Shown: positions 7,255 through 14,707 of the stretch, piece after piece
How positions within the stretch are numbered: position 1 is the stretch's first letter
Layout: each line of letters begins with the position of its first letter
Assembly (NCBI GenBank): GCA_946479725.1
Contig: CAMLHB010000018.1
Location: 1 to 23,021, forward strand
Length of the DNA stretch: 23,021 nt
Origin: an uncultured Actinomycetes bacterium
Lineage (GTDB): Bacteria; Actinomycetota; Thermoleophilia; Solirubrobacterales; 70-9
Reading direction: 5' to 3'
The notes under the pieces: generated by a model
Told to the model about the DNA's origin: nothing
Database searches by the model: none
The model's input: the letters and a program-made list of their open reading frames with translations, nothing else
Made by a program: the position numbers and the translations under genes

Positions 7255-8691
7255 GTGGACGTTCCTCCGCAAGCGATAGTCATCTTCGGCGCCACCGGCG
7301 ACCTGGCGCGGCGGAAGCTGCTGCCGGGGTTGTTGCGGCTGTTTCAGGCCGGGCTGATGCCGGAGTTCCGGGTGATCGGGGTCTCGATGGAGGAGATCAA
7401 CGACGCTCGCTTCCGGGCGATCGCCGAAGAGGCCTGCCGGGAGTTCGCGCGGCACGCCTTCGGGGGCGAGGAGTGGCACGAGTTCTCCCAGCGCCTGCAC
7501 TACGTGCCGCACTCGCAGGCGCCCGAGGCGCTGAGGGAGGCGGTCGATAACGTCGAAGGGGAGCTGGGTTCGGAGATGCGGCTGCTGCACTACCTGAGCG
7601 TGCCGCCGACCGCCGCCCCCGACGTGATCCAGATGCTGAAGACCTGCGGGCTCTCGGAGCGCTCGCGGGTGATCATGGAGAAGCCGTTCGGGACCGACCT
7701 CGCCAGCGCCCGCAAGCTGAACCGGATGGTCCACGAAGTCCTCGACGAGGATCAGGTCTTCCGCATCGACCACTTCCTCGGCAAAGAGGCGGCCCAGAAC
7801 ATCCTCGCCCTGCGCTTCGCCAACGGCCTCTTCGAGCCGATCTGGAACCGCAGCCACATCGACCACGTCCAGATCGACGTGCCGGAGACGCTCGGGGTCG
7901 GCTCGCGTGCCGCCTTCTACGAGAAGACCGGCGCCTTCCGCGACATGGTCGTCACCCACCTCTTCCAGATCCTCGCCTTCGTCGCGATGGAGCCGCCGAC
8001 GGCGCTGGCGCCGGGGCCGATCACCGACGAGAAGAACAAGGTCTTCCGCAGCCTGCAGCCGCTCGATCCCGACCAGGTGGTGCGGGGCCAGTACGACGGC
8101 TACCGCGAGGAGGAGGGCGTCGACCCCGACTCCCGCACCGAGACCTTCGTCGCGCTGAAGGCCGAACTCGACAACTGGCGCTGGAGCGGCGTCCCCTTCT
8201 ACCTGCGTACGGGCAAGCGGATGGGTGAAAGCTCGCGGATCATCTCGATCGCCTTCCGCGAGCCGCCGCACGCGATGTTCCCCGCCGACTCGCGCGTCGG
8301 CCGCTACGGCCCCGACCACCTCACCTTCGACCTCGACGAATCCTCCCGCGTCTCGCTCTCCTTCTACGGCAAGCGGCCGGGAATGGGGATGGTCCTCGAC
8401 AAGGCGAGCATGCAGTTCTCCCTCGAGGAAACCGGCTACCGCCACGAGGCGGTCGAGGCCTACGAGCGGCTGATCCGCGACGCGATGATCGGCGACCGCA
8501 CGCTCTTCACGACCGCCGAGGGGATCGAGCGGCTCTGGGAGGTCTCCGAACCGCTGCTGCAGGACCCGCCGCCGGTCAAACCGTACCCGCAGGGATCCTG
8601 GGGCCCGGCCGAGATCGGCGCCCTGATCGCCCCGCATAGCTGGCGCCTGCCGTTCGCCCGCCGCTGGCGCGAAGCGCCGGTCGCCGCTTAG
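7255..8691 (+). CDS. zwf: Glucose-6-phosphate dehydrogenase
   Basis: Oxidises glucose 6-phosphate to 6-phosphogluconolactone with NAD(P)+, the first step of the oxidative pentose phosphate pathway, in the cytosol. The 478-aa length is normal. The N-terminal Rossmann fingerprint GATGDLARRK begins at Gly12. EKPFG (Lys143) and the active-site signature RIDHFLGKE (170-178, substrate-binding Lys177) are intact, and the C-terminal G6PD domain continues to the end. The start is GTG 7255, supported by the Rossmann motif position and the upstream TACCCT. The usual companions (gnd, tal, opcA, pgl) are absent here, so it seems to stand alone. Its TAG stop interlocks with the TAA stop of the convergent HAD gene over 4 bp, which leaves no room for a separate terminator. 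Confidence 0.97.
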   Translation: MDVPPQAIVIFGATGDLARRKLLPGLLRLFQAGLMPEFRVIGVSMEEINDARFRAIAEEACREFARHAFGGEEWHEFSQRLHYVPHSQAPEALREAVDNVEGELGSEMRLLHYLSVPPTAAPDVIQMLKTCGLSERSRVIMEKPFGTDLASARKLNRMVHEVLDEDQVFRIDHFLGKEAAQNILALRFANGLFEPIWNRSHIDHVQIDVPETLGVGSRAAFYEKTGAFRDMVVTHLFQILAFVAMEPPTALAPGPITDEKNKVFRSLQPLDPDQVVRGQYDGYREEEGVDPDSRTETFVALKAELDNWRWSGVPFYLRTGKRMGESSRIISIAFREPPHAMFPADSRVGRYGPDHLTFDLDESSRVSLSFYGKRPGMGMVLDKASMQFSLEETGYRHEAVEAYERLIRDAMIGDRTLFTTAEGIERLWEVSEPLLQDPPPVKPYPQGSWGPAEIGALIAPHSWRLPFARRWREAPVAA

Positions 8692-9335
8692 GCCAGCGCG
8701 GCGCGAATCTCGGCGATCGCCTGCTCGTTGCCGCGGAAGTTGATGGCCTTCATCCCGGCCCGCTCGGCGGCTTCGCAGTTGATCTGGAGGTCGTCGATGA
8801 AGAGGCAGGCCTCGGCCGGCATCCCGATCCGCTCCAGGGTCAGCTCGTAGATCCGCGCTTCCGGCTTGCGGCAGCCGACGAAGGCGGAGTCGACGATCTC
8901 CTCGAAGATCTCGTCGACCGGCAGCATCGAGCGCCAGAGCGGCTCCCACTCGCGGACGTTGTTGGTCAGCATCGCCATCTTCAGCCCGTTCGCCTTCAGC
9001 TCCCGCATCAGCGCGATCATCTCCTCGTTGGGATGGAGGGCGCCCCAGAACCTCTGGCGGAAGTGGTGGAGGTGGGGGCGGTGGCCGAGGATCGATTCCA
9101 GCCCGGCCTCGAGGCGGTCGATGAACTCGTCCTCGCTGATCTCGCCGCGCTCGAGCTTGAAGAGCGGCAGCTCCTCGCCCTCGGCGAGCCCCTCGCGCAT
9201 CGCCAGCCCGAGGTTTTCCGGGGAGATGCCGCTGTCGTCCTGGAAGGCGGCGAAGGCGGCGAGCAGCGGCGTGGTCAGGACGCCGCCGAAGTCGCAGACG
9301 ATCGCCCGCAAGCCATTGGTCGGAGGCTCAGCCAT
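8688..9335 (-). CDS. HAD-family hydrolase (subfamily IA)
   Basis: Haloacid-dehalogenase-fold hydrolase of 215 aa, probably a phosphatase acting on a small phosphorylated metabolite; the substrate cannot be told from sequence. Motif I is CDFGGVL with nucleophile Asp15; Gly17 replaces the second Asp of the DxD pattern, as in YihX-like and epoxide-hydrolase-N-terminal-like members. Motif II is MLTNN, motif III lies at CRKPEARIY, and motif IV is LFIDDLQINCEAA. An alpha-helical cap lies between motifs I and II (about 20-100). ATG 9335 overlaps the upstream 131-aa gene's stop by 8 bp, so the two are co-transcribed and probably translationally coupled. Confidence 0.9.
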   Translation of the reverse strand: MAEPPTNGLRAIVCDFGGVLTTPLLAAFAAFQDDSGISPENLGLAMREGLAEGEELPLFKLERGEISEDEFIDRLEAGLESILGHRPHLHHFRQRFWGALHPNEEMIALMRELKANGLKMAMLTNNVREWEPLWRSMLPVDEIFEEIVDSAFVGCRKPEARIYELTLERIGMPAEACLFIDDLQINCEAAERAGMKAINFRGNEQAIAEIRAALA

Positions 9336-9723
9336 CGGCGCCGCGGGAGACCTCGTAGGTGCCGAGCCCCTCGCGCCCCTCGACCGACCAGCGGAAGAAG
9401 GCGATCTCCGAGTCGATCCCCTGGCGCCGCACGGAGACGGAGTTGATCAGCGTCCCGGCCCCGCGCAGCGGCCGCATCTCCTCGACGTCGGGCCACAGCT
9501 CCAGGGTCGCCCGTCGCTGGACCCCGTCCTCGCCGTACTCGGTCGAGAGCAGCGATTCCTCGAAGGTCAGCGGGGCGCCGTCAGGGTCGCAGAGGACCGC
9601 GGTCACCTCCTCTTCGCCGTGCGCCTCGGCGCCGGCCGGGGTCTGCGCGGTGAGCGCGAGCAGGCCGCCGTCGTCGAAGACGACCCCGATCGACCGCCGC
9701 ACAACCAGTCCCCGTTCGCTCAT
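9328..9723 (-). CDS. Unknown 131-aa protein upstream of the HAD hydrolase
   Basis: I do not recognise this family. The sequence is beta-rich, soluble and acidic, without signal peptide or membrane segment. It begins MSERGLVVRRSIGVVFDDGG and ends with FFRWSVEGREGLGTYEVSRG, which resembles small beta-barrel or lipocalin-like proteins only in general composition. It is the first gene of a two-gene unit with the HAD hydrolase (8-bp overlap). A TAGGCT hexamer ends 7 bases before ATG 9723, which supports this start and a leaderless message. The divergent acetyltransferase starts 77 bp away, so the promoters share one region. Codon use matches its neighbours. Confidence 0.8.
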   Translation of the reverse strand: MSERGLVVRRSIGVVFDDGGLLALTAQTPAGAEAHGEEEVTAVLCDPDGAPLTFEESLLSTEYGEDGVQRRATLELWPDVEEMRPLRGAGTLINSVSVRRQGIDSEIAFFRWSVEGREGLGTYEVSRGADG

Positions 9724-9730
9724 CCCGCGC

Positions 9731-9736
9731 AGCCTA
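9731..9736 (-). promoter_or_regulatory. Putative -10 element (TAGGCT) of the 131-aa gene/HAD unit
   Basis: TAGGCT on the minus strand, 7 bases before ATG 9723, with no Shine-Dalgarno. It is identical in sequence and spacing to the element before addB. Confidence 0.55.
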
Positions 9737-9750
9737 GTGATCAGACCCGA

Positions 9751-9799
9751 GGCGCGGCAGAGCTTTTCCCTCTTATGGAGGCATAACCTCTGCCACGCC
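9751..9799. repeat. Nested inverted repeat directly before the GNAT start codon
   Basis: Outer arms are 9751-9762 and 9788-9799, matching at 11 of 12 positions. An inner 5-bp pair (9773-9777 and 9782-9786) surrounds GAGG. The right arm ends one base before ATG 9801. It could be an operator, or an RNA hairpin if transcription starts upstream of it. Confidence 0.6.
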
Positions 9800-9800
9800 G

Positions 9801-10334
9801 ATGTCTGAGCTGACGATCCGCGACGCCGACCCCCAGCGCGACGCCGCTGCCTGCGCCGAGATCTACGCCCCGCACGTCGAGGAGGGCCCGGTCTCCTTCG
9901 AGGAACGGGCGCCGGACGCGGCCGAGATGGCGGCCCGGATCGGGCGCTACGCCGCCAGCCACGCCTGGCTTATGGCCGAGCGGGAGGGATGGGCGGTCGG
10001 TTACGCCTACGCGACCGCCTTCAACGAGCGGCCCGCCTACCGCTGGAGTACGAGCGTCTCCGTTTACGTCGCCGAGGACGCCCGCGGCAGCGGCGTCGGC
10101 CGCGCCCTCTACGAAGCCCTCTTCGACCACCTCCGCGAGCGCGGCTTCCGCATGGCCTGCGCCGGGATCACCCTGCCTAACGAGGCGAGCTGCGGCCTTC
10201 ACCAGAGCCTCGGCTTCGAGCTCGTCGGCGTCAACCGCGAGATCGGCTGGAAGCAGGGCGCCTGGCGCGACGTCGGCTGGTACCAGCTGGAGCTGGCGCC
10301 GGCGCCCGAGGGCCCGCCCCCTGAGCCGCGTTAG
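9801..10334 (+). CDS. GNAT acetyltransferase, phosphinothricin/methionine-sulfone acetyltransferase-like
   Basis: Transfers an acetyl group from acetyl-CoA to the amino group of a small substrate. Similarity is to the PAT/Bar/YncA branch, whose known substrates are phosphinothricin, methionine sulfone and methionine sulfoximine; the real substrate here is unproven. The protein is 177 aa, normal for the family. It opens with LTIRDADPQRDAAACAEIYAPHV, typical of this branch, and the acetyl-CoA-binding motif A is RGSGVGRALYEAL (from Arg95). The C-terminal part has HQSLGFELVGV and a GWKQGAWRDVGWYQ stretch, also typical. ATG 9801 is directly preceded by a nested inverted repeat; TAACCT (9784-9789) lies 11 bases upstream. 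The next gene, sufT-like, starts 20 bp after its stop and has its own candidate promoter. Confidence 0.9.
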   Translation: MSELTIRDADPQRDAAACAEIYAPHVEEGPVSFEERAPDAAEMAARIGRYAASHAWLMAEREGWAVGYAYATAFNERPAYRWSTSVSVYVAEDARGSGVGRALYEALFDHLRERGFRMACAGITLPNEASCGLHQSLGFELVGVNREIGWKQGAWRDVGWYQLELAPAPEGPPPEPR

Positions 10335-10342
10335 CTCCCGGC

Positions 10343-10348
10343 TACCAT
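10343..10348 (+). promoter_or_regulatory. Putative -10 element (TACCAT) of the sufT-like gene
   Basis: TACCAT ends 6 bases before ATG 10355. It lies in the 20-bp gap after the acetyltransferase stop, so the gene may be both read through and started independently as a leaderless message. Confidence 0.45.
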
Positions 10349-10354
10349 GGGGCC

Positions 10355-10708
10355 ATGTCCGAAAACCCCGCAGCAGGCCAGCCGGCCCCGACGACCGACC
10401 AGCACGACGAAACCCTCACCGAGGAGGACGTCTACGAGGTGCTCGAGGAGGTCATCGACCCCGAGCTCGGCCTCGACTTCGTCTCCCTCGGCCTGGTCTA
10501 CGACGTCAACATCGAGGGCAGCGAGGTCTACGTCACCTTCACCCTGACGACCCCCGCCTGCCCGATCGGCCCCCAGGTCTCCGAGCAGATGCGCGAGTTC
10601 GTCGGCGACCTCCCCGGCGTCACCGCCGTGCACCCCAAGATGGTCTTCGACCCCACTTGGAGTCCGGAGATGATGACCGAGGACGCCAAGTTCGCGCTGG
10701 GGTTCTGA
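10355..10708 (+). CDS. sufT: MIP18/DUF59-family Fe-S assembly factor (SufT-like)
   Basis: Small cytosolic protein (117 aa) of the MIP18/DUF59 family, whose bacterial members SufT and PaaD help mature iron-sulfur proteins. After a flexible acidic tail (1-20), the domain starts with EEDVYEVLEEVIDPELGL and contains the DPE signature (35-37) and SLGLVYDV. The conserved cysteine is Cys69 in TTPACPIG, where many family members have GCP. The C-terminal WSPEMMTEDAKFALGF tail is typical of the stand-alone actinobacterial form. I chose ATG 10355 because of the TACCAT six bases upstream. The sufB/sufD genes lie about 11 kb away at the right edge, whereas SufT is often inside the suf operon. It is convergent with the ABC permease gene, 12 bp apart. 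Confidence 0.88.
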   Translation: MSENPAAGQPAPTTDQHDETLTEEDVYEVLEEVIDPELGLDFVSLGLVYDVNIEGSEVYVTFTLTTPACPIGPQVSEQMREFVGDLPGVTAVHPKMVFDPTWSPEMMTEDAKFALGF

Positions 10709-10720
10709 AATCGTCCTTGC

Positions 10721-13321
10721 TCACTCGTAGGTCAGCGCCCGCAGCGGGTCGAGGTGCGCGGCGCGCCTCGCCGGGATGATTGCGGCGAGGGTGCCGATGA
10801 CGACGCCGAGGACGGCGGTCATGATCAGCATGCCGGTGGGGATGTGGAGGTTGAGGCCGACGAGGGTCGAGGCGCGGACGGAGTAGATCCAGACGAGGCC
10901 GACTATGAGGCCGGCGAGGATGCCGGCCAGGCAGCCGCCGAGGGAGATCAGCAGGCTCTCGTCGAGCATGGCGCGGCGGACGCGCCAGCGGGAGCCGCCG
11001 AGGGCGCGGAGGACGCCGATCTCGCGGGTGCGCTCGATCACCGACATCGAGAGGGTGTTGACTATCCCCAGCAAGCCGACGATCACGGCGATGCCGATGA
11101 TCGCGTTGAAGAAGGCGAACTGCTGGTTGATCGCGTCTTCGTAGTGCTGCCTGAACTTGGTGTTGGAGACGGCTTCGTAGCCGGGGTATTCCGCCGCCAG
11201 GAGGCGATGGATCCTGGTCCCGAGCAGGCGGCGCACTTCGGGCGAGGCGGCGGTGACGGCGAGGACCGAGTCGGTGGTGATCCCGTAGATGCGCTTCATC
11301 GTCCCCAGCGAGATCACGATCTGGTTGCCGCTCGCCTCGAAGGTGTCGATGGTCGCCACCACCGGCACCCGCCGGGCTCCGGACGCTCCTTTGAGCGGGA
11401 TCGTGTCGCCGACTTCGATCCCGGTGTCGTCGGCATAGCCCTTGCCGACCACCGCGCCCCCCTTGGCAAGGCCGGCCATCGCCATCGCCGTGCTCGCGCC
11501 TTCGTATTCGCTCTTGTCGACCTTCGGCCAGGCCCTGGGGTCCACCGCCTCGAGCAGCCCCGGTTCTTCGTTGACCGGCAGGTGCAGCATGTAGACGGAG
11601 CGGATCGGCGTCACCGTCCCCGCCTCCGGCAGGGCCGCGACCTTTTCGCGCAGCGGCCGGGCAATGTTGGTCCCCGGCCCGCCGCCGTACTCGTTGTAGC
11701 CGACCGGCTGCACGGTGAGGTCGCGGGTGAAGCGCTTGTCGAGTTCGTCGGAGATCGAGCCGACGAAGCTCTGGCTCATGATCCCGTTGACGACGACGAC
11801 CGAGAGGGTGACGACCAGCGCCGAGGCGGTCGCCGAGGAGCGCAGCGGGTTCGCCCGCACCGAGTCGGAGGCAAGGCGGCCCTCGGCCGGCATCAGCGCC
11901 CGGGCCGGAATCGAGAGCAGCCGGATCAGCGGCATCACCACGAACGGCGCCAGCAGGACCATGCCGACGAACATCACCACGGTGGAGCCGACGCCGACGA
12001 CCGCCGACCAGGCGCCGCCGGACTGGTTGCTGAACCAGAAGAGACCGCCGATCGCGAGGCCGGGGAGGAAGAGGGCGGTGCCGGCGAGGGCGCGTTTCAA
12101 CCCGGGCGGCCGCTCGATCGTGCGGCCGCCGGTCAGCGCCCGGATCGGCGGGATCCGGCCGGCGCGCAGGGCGGGGTAGAGAGCGCCGGCGAGCGTCGCC
12201 AGCAGCCCGACCGCGATCGCGACCACGGCGGCGCCGGTCGTCACCTTCAGGGCCGAGATCGGCAGGCCGAAGAAGCTCCGCATCGCCGAGGCCAGCAGTT
12301 CCGCAAGACCGAGCCCGAGCGCCAGCCCCAGCGCGGCGCCGATCACGGCCAGGATCAGCGCCTCGAAAACGACACCGCTGGCGAGCCGCCGCCGCGAGGC
12401 GCCGAGCGCGCGCATCGTCCCGATCTCCCGCATTCGCTGCAGCACGGTCATGTTGAACGAGTTGAGGATCAGGAAGGCGCCGACGAAGAGGGCGATCCCG
12501 GAGAAGAAGTAGAGGACAATGTCGAGCCCGGCCAGCGATTCGTTCGCCTGGTCGCCCTTGCCGGCCGGCGTTTCGGCTTCGACCCCTGGGCCGGTGACGG
12601 CGGCGATCCGCCGCTTCAGCTCTTCGGCCGAGACGCCGTCTTCGGCGACGACGTTGATCTCGTCGAAGGTCCCGAATTTGTTCGTCAGTTCGCGCTGGCC
12701 GGCGATCGGCATCGCCGCCGTCCCGTAGCCGCCGAGGTCGAGGTTCGTTTCCAGCTTGTAGATGCCGGTCACGGTGACGTCGGCGCGCCCGGTCGGCGTC
12801 GCCAGCCGCAGCCGGTCGCCCGGCCCGAAGCCCTGCTGCCTCGCCCAGCTTTCCTCCAGCTCGATCTCGCGCGGCCCGCGCGGCTCGCGACCTTCGACCA
12901 CTTCCGAGCCGGCGGTGTCGTAGCCCTTCATGTTCACCCCGGCGACGAAGAGCATCGAGCTGCGGCCGCTTTCGGCCGCGCCCCCTTCGTTGACCGTGCG
13001 GAAGACGCCGAAGACGTCGCCTTCGGCGGCCTTCACCCCCTCGACCCGGCGGATCTTCGGCAGTTCGCTCTTCGGCACCGAGCCGATCGAGTTGCTGCCG
13101 GAGACGACGACGCTGGTGCGGCCGTAGATCGCGTCGAAGAGGCCTTCGAAGCTGGAGTGGATCGTGGTGACGAGGATGAGGACGCCGAAGGCCATCCCCA
13201 CCCCGAGGACGATGCCACCGGTGGTGAGGACCGAGCGCAGCGGCCGCGCCCGCAGCGAGCGCAGCCCGACGCCGTGGAAGCTGTGCAGCCGCGCCCCGCG
13301 GGGCATCCTCCCGGCGCTCAT
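10721..13321 (-). CDS. ABC transporter permease with two FtsX/MacB-type domains
   Basis: Integral membrane permease of 866 aa, expected to pair with the ATPase encoded just upstream. It is of the MacB/LolCDE type, whose members move lipoproteins, peptides or drugs rather than import solutes; the cargo is unknown. A first membrane segment lies at about 30-52, then a large extracytoplasmic MacB_PCD-like domain (about 60-260), then a block of three FtsX helices (about 265-385). Two central helices (about 410-465) and another near 497 precede a second extracytoplasmic domain (about 520-720), and three final helices end the protein. Both FtsX blocks carry the cytoplasmic motif RxREIGxxRALG (REIGTMRALGAS and REIGVLRALGGS), showing an internal duplication fused in one chain. 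ATG 13321 overlaps the ATPase stop by 4 bp (ATGA). Confidence 0.95.
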   Translation of the reverse strand: MSAGRMPRGARLHSFHGVGLRSLRARPLRSVLTTGGIVLGVGMAFGVLILVTTIHSSFEGLFDAIYGRTSVVVSGSNSIGSVPKSELPKIRRVEGVKAAEGDVFGVFRTVNEGGAAESGRSSMLFVAGVNMKGYDTAGSEVVEGREPRGPREIELEESWARQQGFGPGDRLRLATPTGRADVTVTGIYKLETNLDLGGYGTAAMPIAGQRELTNKFGTFDEINVVAEDGVSAEELKRRIAAVTGPGVEAETPAGKGDQANESLAGLDIVLYFFSGIALFVGAFLILNSFNMTVLQRMREIGTMRALGASRRRLASGVVFEALILAVIGAALGLALGLGLAELLASAMRSFFGLPISALKVTTGAAVVAIAVGLLATLAGALYPALRAGRIPPIRALTGGRTIERPPGLKRALAGTALFLPGLAIGGLFWFSNQSGGAWSAVVGVGSTVVMFVGMVLLAPFVVMPLIRLLSIPARALMPAEGRLASDSVRANPLRSSATASALVVTLSVVVVNGIMSQSFVGSISDELDKRFTRDLTVQPVGYNEYGGGPGTNIARPLREKVAALPEAGTVTPIRSVYMLHLPVNEEPGLLEAVDPRAWPKVDKSEYEGASTAMAMAGLAKGGAVVGKGYADDTGIEVGDTIPLKGASGARRVPVVATIDTFEASGNQIVISLGTMKRIYGITTDSVLAVTAASPEVRRLLGTRIHRLLAAEYPGYEAVSNTKFRQHYEDAINQQFAFFNAIIGIAVIVGLLGIVNTLSMSVIERTREIGVLRALGGSRWRVRRAMLDESLLISLGGCLAGILAGLIVGLVWIYSVRASTLVGLNLHIPTGMLIMTAVLGVVIGTLAAIIPARRAAHLDPLRALTYE

Positions 13322-14115
13322 GGCGCGACCGGGATGCGCTCGCCGCGCTCGACCTCGCGGAAGGCGTCGATCACCCGGTCGGTGTCGCCTCCCGGCACCT
13401 CGCCGGCGATCGCGCCGTCGCGGAGGAAGACGACCCGGTCGGCCTGGGCGGCGGCGCGCGGGTCGTGGGTCACCATCACCACCGTCTGGCCGCTGTCGAC
13501 CACCTTGCGTAGCAGCGACATCACGATCGCGCCGCTGGCGGAGTCGAGGTTGCCGGTCGGCTCGTCGGCAAGGACGAGACGGGGATCGCGCAGCAGGGCG
13601 CGAGCGATCGCGACCCGCTGCTGCTCCCCGCCCGAAAGCTCGGTTGGCAGGTGCGCCGCCCGGTCGCCGAGGCCGACCAGCTCCAGCAGCTCGTCGATCC
13701 GCGCCGCATAGCGGCCCGGCCGCTCGCCGTTGACCAGCGCTGGCAGCAGCACGTTCTCGGCCGCGGTCAGCGTCGGCAGCAGGTTGAAGAACTGGAAGAC
13801 GAAGCCGAAGACGTCCCCGCGCAGCTCGGTCAGTTCCTTGTCGCCGAGATCGTCGTAGCGCCGCCCGGAGATCTCGACAGTGCCTCCGTCCGGTCGGTCG
13901 AGCGCGCCGAGGATGTGCAGCAGCGTGCTCTTCCCGGACCCGGACGGTCCCATGATCGCCACCAGCTCTCCCTCGATGACCTCGAGGTCGACCCCCCGCA
14001 GCGCCCGCACGGCGGTCGCGCCGGCCCCGAAGGACCGTTCGAGCCCGCTTGCCTTCAGCAGCGGCGCGGTCGGGTCACGTCCGTTGGCTTCCTGGTGGCG
14101 CGGTCGCTCTCCCAT
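13318..14115 (-). CDS. ABC transporter ATP-binding protein (MacB/LolD type)
   Basis: ATPase subunit of 265 aa that drives the FtsX-type permease downstream. All ATPase motifs are intact: Walker A GPSGSGKST (56-64), Q-loop Gln108, signature LSGGEQQ (160-166), Walker B LVLADEP followed by TGNLD (180-191), and H-loop His217 in MVTHDP. The FVFQFFNLLPTLTAAENV stretch after the Q-loop is characteristic of the LolD/MacB/FtsE branch. The first 15 residues are polar and look like an extension, but a TAGCTT hexamer lies 6 bases before ATG 14115 and supports that start. It overlaps the permease gene by 4 bp, giving a two-gene operon with no periplasmic adaptor in the window. Confidence 0.96.
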   Translation of the reverse strand: MGERPRHQEANGRDPTAPLLKASGLERSFGAGATAVRALRGVDLEVIEGELVAIMGPSGSGKSTLLHILGALDRPDGGTVEISGRRYDDLGDKELTELRGDVFGFVFQFFNLLPTLTAAENVLLPALVNGERPGRYAARIDELLELVGLGDRAAHLPTELSGGEQQRVAIARALLRDPRLVLADEPTGNLDSASGAIVMSLLRKVVDSGQTVVMVTHDPRAAAQADRVVFLRDGAIAGEVPGGDTDRVIDAFREVERGERIPVAP

Positions 14116-14121
14116 GCATCC

Positions 14122-14127
14122 AAGCTA
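14122..14127 (-). promoter_or_regulatory. Putative -10 element (TAGCTT) of the ABC operon
   Basis: TAGCTT on the minus strand, 6 bases before ATG 14115, with no Shine-Dalgarno in between. Confidence 0.45.
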
Positions 14128-14187
14128 TGGCGGCGCGCCAGCCCCACCATCCGGGGATCCCAACAAAGCTGGCGACGGGTTTCCCGA

Positions 14188-14706
14188 TCAGACGAGCGTC
14201 AGCCGGAACATCAGGTGGGGGAGGCCGGCGTGGTCGACTTCGCCGTTCTGCTCGCAGCCGATCTTCTCGGCGACCCGGCGCGAGGCGGTGTTGGCGGGAA
14301 GGACCAGCGCCACCAGCTCCTTGGTTTGGAGCTGGCGAGCCCGCTCGACGGCCGCCGCTGCCATCTCCGTTGCGTAGCCTCTGCCGTGCAGGCGGGGCTC
14401 GACGCTCCAAGCCAGCTCGACCATCGCGGTCTCTTCGACCACGGTCCAGTGGAGGCCGCCGCGGCCGGCGAAGGCTCCGGTCCCGCGCTCGACCAGGACC
14501 CAGGGGCCGAAGCCGTGGTCGGCCCAGTGGGCCTGGTCGTCCTCGACCAGCTCCTCGATCGCGCCGGCGTTGAAGGGCGGCAGGGGGGAGGGGCGGAGCC
14601 AGCGCTCGACCTCGGGATGGGTGAAGTGGGCGTGGTAGAGGGCGCGGTCCTCGGGAGCGGGCCGGCGGAGGAGGAGGCGCTCGGTCTGCCGCTCCTCGCC
14701 GGCCAT
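14188..14706 (-). CDS. GNAT acetyltransferase, RimJ/RimL type
   Basis: Acetyl-CoA-dependent N-acetyltransferase of 172 aa. The beginning TERLLLRRPAPEDRALY and the later WSVEPRLHGRGYATEM (acetyl-CoA motif A, with the HGRGYA loop) place it in the RimJ/RimL-like group that acetylates protein N-termini or small amines; the substrate is not known. The ending LPANTASRRVAEKIGCEQNGEV is the usual motif B. I chose ATG 14706 (MAGEERQTERLLL); the frame stays open to 14832, but that part runs through the fxsA coding region in another frame. Only one base separates the fxsA stop from this ATG, so translation is probably coupled. Confidence 0.9.
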   Translation of the reverse strand: MAGEERQTERLLLRRPAPEDRALYHAHFTHPEVERWLRPSPLPPFNAGAIEELVEDDQAHWADHGFGPWVLVERGTGAFAGRGGLHWTVVEETAMVELAWSVEPRLHGRGYATEMAAAAVERARQLQTKELVALVLPANTASRRVAEKIGCEQNGEVDHAGLPHLMFRLTLV

Positions 14707-14707
14707 C

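Noticed and set aside
7252..8949. Minus-strand open frame opposite zwf (565 codons)
   Set aside because: Antisense to an intact G6PD; no motif.
8688..9335. Missing second Asp in motif I of the HAD hydrolase (DFGG) as a sign of inactivity
   Set aside because: DFGG or DLGN forms are common in active subfamily IA members such as YihX, so this is not an anomaly.
10754..13711. Long plus-strand open frame (985 codons) opposite the ABC permease and part of the ATPase
   Set aside because: Asp/Gly/His/Arg-rich shadow without domain signatures; the minus frames encode clear FtsX and ABC ATPase proteins.
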